This document shows positions 62,146-64,000 of a DNA stretch of 64,000 bases, in pieces. The stretch lies in assembly GCA_040218875.1 (NCBI GenBank), contig JAVJQP010000058.1, one strand, 5' to 3'. The stretch is from Coleofasciculus sp937127375. GTDB taxonomy: Bacteria; Cyanobacteriota; Cyanobacteriia; Cyanobacteriales; Coleofasciculaceae. Under the pieces are notes generated by a model. It had not been told where the DNA came from, did not search any database, and saw only the letters and a list, made by a program, of their open reading frames with translations. A program made the translations under genes and the position numbers. How positions within the stretch are numbered: the stretch's first letter is position 1; each line of letters starts with the position of its first letter.

Positions 62146-62262
62146 CTAAGAATTTTTATTGCTTTCTCGGCTAGCTGTCTGGATATACAGAATCAACAAA
62201 AAAACTGTGGGAACCAGCACAAACATAAGACTGGCAACGAACCCTAACTCATTAACTTGCAT
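62146..62262 (-). CDS. psbM: Photosystem II reaction-centre protein M
   Basis: A 38-residue one-helix protein, MQVNELGFVASLMFVLVPTV then FLLILYIQTASRESNKNS. This matches PsbM, a low-molecular-weight subunit at the photosystem II monomer-monomer interface in the thylakoid membrane, almost residue for residue from position 1 to 33. The start is ATG 62262, with GAGG about 12 bases upstream. Monocistronic, with the dispersed palindrome just after its stop. High confidence despite its length because the sequence match is so complete. Confidence 0.95.
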   Translation of the reverse strand: MQVNELGFVASLMFVLVPTVFLLILYIQTASRESNKNS

Positions 62263-62590
62263 TGAAATAGTGCCTCTACAATTGGTTTTGAACCGCTCTT
62301 CTTAGAATATCATTGGCTTCTGCCAATCGTGTAGCTTGAGTGCAAATATTGATCAGCTACATCACTTCGGGCTGGCTGCACAACTCCAAAACCATTAGCT
62401 ATCAATGTTTTGAGTGGCATTGACATTGGTTTATCTTCAAGCACATAAGATTTAACCCATCCAAACCCTTGCACCGCGATCGCGTGAAAATGTACTGTAG
62501 CTTCCCCAGCTCCCAGACGTAGCATGCTACGTCTCTACACGGCTCCCCCAGCTCCCCCAGCCCCCCCAGCTTCCCCTGCTCCTCGCCGCT
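62263..62590. other. Gap upstream of psbM
   Basis: Includes a 71-codon frame at 62310-62525 (minus strand) with no recognisable family; its start region overlaps a CTACGTCTCTAC-type repeat and pyrimidine-rich CCCCAGC runs (62535-62580), so I do not support it as a gene. The psbM promoter must lie here. Confidence 0.4.
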
Positions 62591-62887
62591 TCAGGGCTTA
62601 GTTTTCACGCTGACTGGTCCATTGACCAAGGCTTGGCAGGCTAATCGGTAACTCTCCGGTTTTTTCTTGAGTTTACGCTGTTCTACGTCAGTTCGAGGTG
62701 AGAGATTTTCTATCCCTTCGACAACCTCGACAATGCAGGTGCCACATTGACCATAGCCTCCACAGTTCATCAATTTTCCTTTCAAGGTATACAGGTCAAT
62801 CTTGTTTTGCAGGGCTTTTTCCCGTAAGTTCGCCCCATCTGCTGCAATGACTTCCTGGTCTTCCTTGACAAATTTGATATTAGCCAT
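62591..62887 (-). CDS. 2Fe-2S ferredoxin, atypical cysteine spacing
   Basis: A 98-residue single-domain ferredoxin. Cluster cysteines are C42, C48, C51 (NCGGYGQCGTC) and C84 (LACQAL), i.e. CX5CX2C...C. Plant-type photosynthetic ferredoxins use CX4CX2C, and CX5CX2C is the adrenodoxin-like spacing, so this is probably a specialised rather than the major photosynthetic ferredoxin. The lysine-rich segment QRKLKKKPESYR between the last two cysteines is unusual for an electron donor that must dock to negatively or positively charged partners. The start is ATG 62887. Redox partner unknown. Confidence 0.9.
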   Translation of the reverse strand: MANIKFVKEDQEVIAADGANLREKALQNKIDLYTLKGKLMNCGGYGQCGTCIVEVVEGIENLSPRTDVEQRKLKKKPESYRLACQALVNGPVSVKTKP

Positions 62888-63045
62888 CTAGTTCTCCGCT
62901 ACGTCACTCCTGATATATCCTAGAAGAATTTGCACTCAGGATACTTAATCCTCTGATTCAATCGACTTGACCTTCTTCTAGGCTAGCGAATTATAAAGAC
63001 AGTCGTGGGGTCTCTGACTTTTCACGGCATATCGTTTTGATTGTG

Positions 63046-63108
63046 TAGGGGCGGGTTTTACCGATAACGCTCCGGCTCAAACCACTAACCTAACTAAACC
63101 CGCCCTGA
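63046..63108. repeat. GGGCGGGTTT inverted repeat
   Basis: GTAGGGGCGGGTTTTACCG...AAACCCGCCC, a spaced inverted repeat. A relative with the same ends lies at 58478-58545. It sits in the gap between the ferredoxin gene and the cryptochrome-DASH gene (62888-63122), which is otherwise featureless. Confidence 0.75.
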
Positions 63109-63122
63109 CTTGCGCCGAAATG

Positions 63123-64000
63123 TTATCGACGGTTCAATGCGGCGTTGTAAACTTTTTCGTTTGCTTTCACCGACTGGATTAAGTCTACAACCGGATGGGG
63201 ATAATCTACGCCAAGTCTCACCCCAAACTGTTTTTGCTCGGCTGGGGTTAATGTCCAAGGTTGGTGTACTTTAGTGGCGGGTAATGAATCCAGTTCGGGT
63301 AGCCAATGTTTGACATAGTAACCTTGGGGATCATAATCTTTCGACTGTTTTTGAATATTGAAATAACGAAACCCACGAGCATCATTTCCCACTCCCGCCG
63401 TATAATTCCAGTTCCCCCAATTGCTACAAACATCATAGTCAATTAACACCGATTCAAACCACTCCGCGCCGATTTGCCAGTTAATTCCTAAGTTTTTGGT
63501 GAGAAAACTAGCAACATTTTGTCGTCCCCGATTGGACATAAATCCAGTGGCGGCAAGTTCCCGCATGTTGGCGTCAACTAAGGGAAATCCTGTTTTTCCT
63601 TGCTGCCAAAGGGTAAAGCGATCCCAGTCTTCTTTCCAGGGAATGGGGATACCCTGTAACCCAGATTGGCGAAAGATTCGGTTCCCATGCTTAGCACAAA
63701 TAAATCGGAAAAAGTCGCGCCAAATTAACTCAAACACTAACCAGTAGGTTGAATCATTTTTGACTCGTTCCTGTTCGTATTGCTGAACCTGTTCATAAAT
63801 AAAACGCGGCGATAAACACCCCAAGGCTAGCCAGGGAGAAAATTTAGAGGAGTAATTTGTCCCCAACATGCCATTGCGGGTTTGTTTGTAAATTTTGAGA
63901 CAGTCTTTTTGCCAGAAATAGTCTTCGAGTCTGGCTAATCCGGCGGTTTCTCCCCCTTTGAATTGTAATACTGCTCGTTCGTCAAATATAGGCGGTTCTA
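63123..64000 (-). CDS. Cryptochrome DASH (5' part beyond the window)
   Basis: The visible 291 residues (minus strand) are the C-terminal, FAD-binding alpha-helical half of a photolyase/cryptochrome. The gene is incomplete: the frame is open to the window edge, with FDERAVLQFKGGETAGLARL then LEDYFWQKDCLKIYKQTRNG before the internal MLGTNYSSKFSPWLALGCLS. YKQTRNGMLG and LIWRDFFRFI..GNRIF are characteristic of the DASH subfamily, as is NWNYTAGVGNDARGFRYFN further on. DASH proteins repair CPDs in single-stranded DNA and may have regulatory roles. The ATG at 63869 is internal, not the start. Confidence 0.93.
   Translation of the reverse strand, partial: EPPIFDERAVLQFKGGETAGLARLEDYFWQKDCLKIYKQTRNGMLGTNYSSKFSPWLALGCLSPRFIYEQVQQYEQERVKNDSTYWLVFELIWRDFFRFICAKHGNRIFRQSGLQGIPIPWKEDWDRFTLWQQGKTGFPLVDANMRELAATGFMSNRGRQNVASFLTKNLGINWQIGAEWFESVLIDYDVCSNWGNWNYTAGVGNDARGFRYFNIQKQSKDYDPQGYYVKHWLPELDSLPATKVHQPWTLTPAEQKQFGVRLGVDYPHPVVDLIQSVKANEKVYNAALNRR

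Noticed and set aside
62310..62525. A 71-codon minus-strand frame near psbM
   Set aside because: Begins in a CTACGTCTCTAC-type repeat and resembles no family.
1..64000. tRNA and rRNA genes
   Set aside because: I looked for T-loop (GGTTCRAATCC-type) sequences and long conserved rRNA stretches and saw none, but a systematic scan was not possible by eye.

Overview
The window is chromosomal DNA from a cyanobacterium. The octamer GCGATCGC (HIP1) recurs across most of it. It carries oxygenic-photosynthesis genes (psbM, ndhS, the phycobilin lyase cpcT, psb29/thf1, hemF). Heptanucleotide short tandem repeats and dispersed palindromes fill most intergenic gaps. This repeat load, with TIR-WD40, RNA-guided nuclease and two-partner-secretion genes, suggests a large-genome, probably filamentous species; that last point is inference. 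LAYOUT. 0-16.6 kb, mostly minus strand: leuA, a NYN-domain protein, a thiosulfate/mercaptopyruvate sulfurtransferase, an orphan TpsB outer-membrane transporter, a metallo-beta-lactamase-fold protein lacking several metal ligands, ppa, a DUF362 protein, aspA, a large six-hairpin glycosidase and an exbB-exbD pair. 16.6-20.4 kb is accessory: a probable tnpB remnant, repeats, and a TIR-TIR-WD40 gene broken by an out-of-frame deletion and an 11-bp tandem duplication. 20.4-36.2 kb: DUF4058, DUF554 and DUF2470 genes, several unknown cyanobacterial proteins, ndhS, rodA and mrp, an IsrB-type (RuvC-only, PLMP-domain) nuclease with a structured upstream RNA candidate, then hemF, a STAS protein, cpcT, thf1, trxA, a tnpB with its central RuvC-II region deleted, and fabG. 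36.6-58.4 kb is a large surface-polysaccharide island: ABC exporter (wzm-wzt), methyltransferases, at least seven glycosyltransferases, two full-length sulfotransferases (one with a terminal frameshift) plus one truncated, a Wzy/ligase-type membrane protein, and a Wzc-type co-polymerase/tyrosine kinase. 58.8-64 kb: a Crp/Fnr regulator, small secreted proteins, a tandem universal stress protein with a duplicated tail beside it, psbM (38 aa), an unusual 2Fe-2S ferredoxin, and a cryptochrome-DASH gene that runs off the window end. HOW THE GENES WORK TOGETHER. The exopolysaccharide island is the main coherent system. Its glycosyltransferases assemble a repeat or chain. Methyl- and sulfotransferases could decorate it. 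Wzm/Wzt, whose second half is a sugar-binding-type domain, would export it, while Wzy- and Wzc-like proteins belong to a different (polymerase-dependent) export logic. Base composition shifts sharply inside the island, including within wzt itself, and broken glycosyltransferase and sulfotransferase fragments lie between intact genes, so it looks assembled from cassettes. The most unusual accessory items are the IsrB locus with its upstream RNA, the two broken defence or mobile genes (TIR-WD40, tnpB), and several dispersed repeat families that recur within 60 kb.
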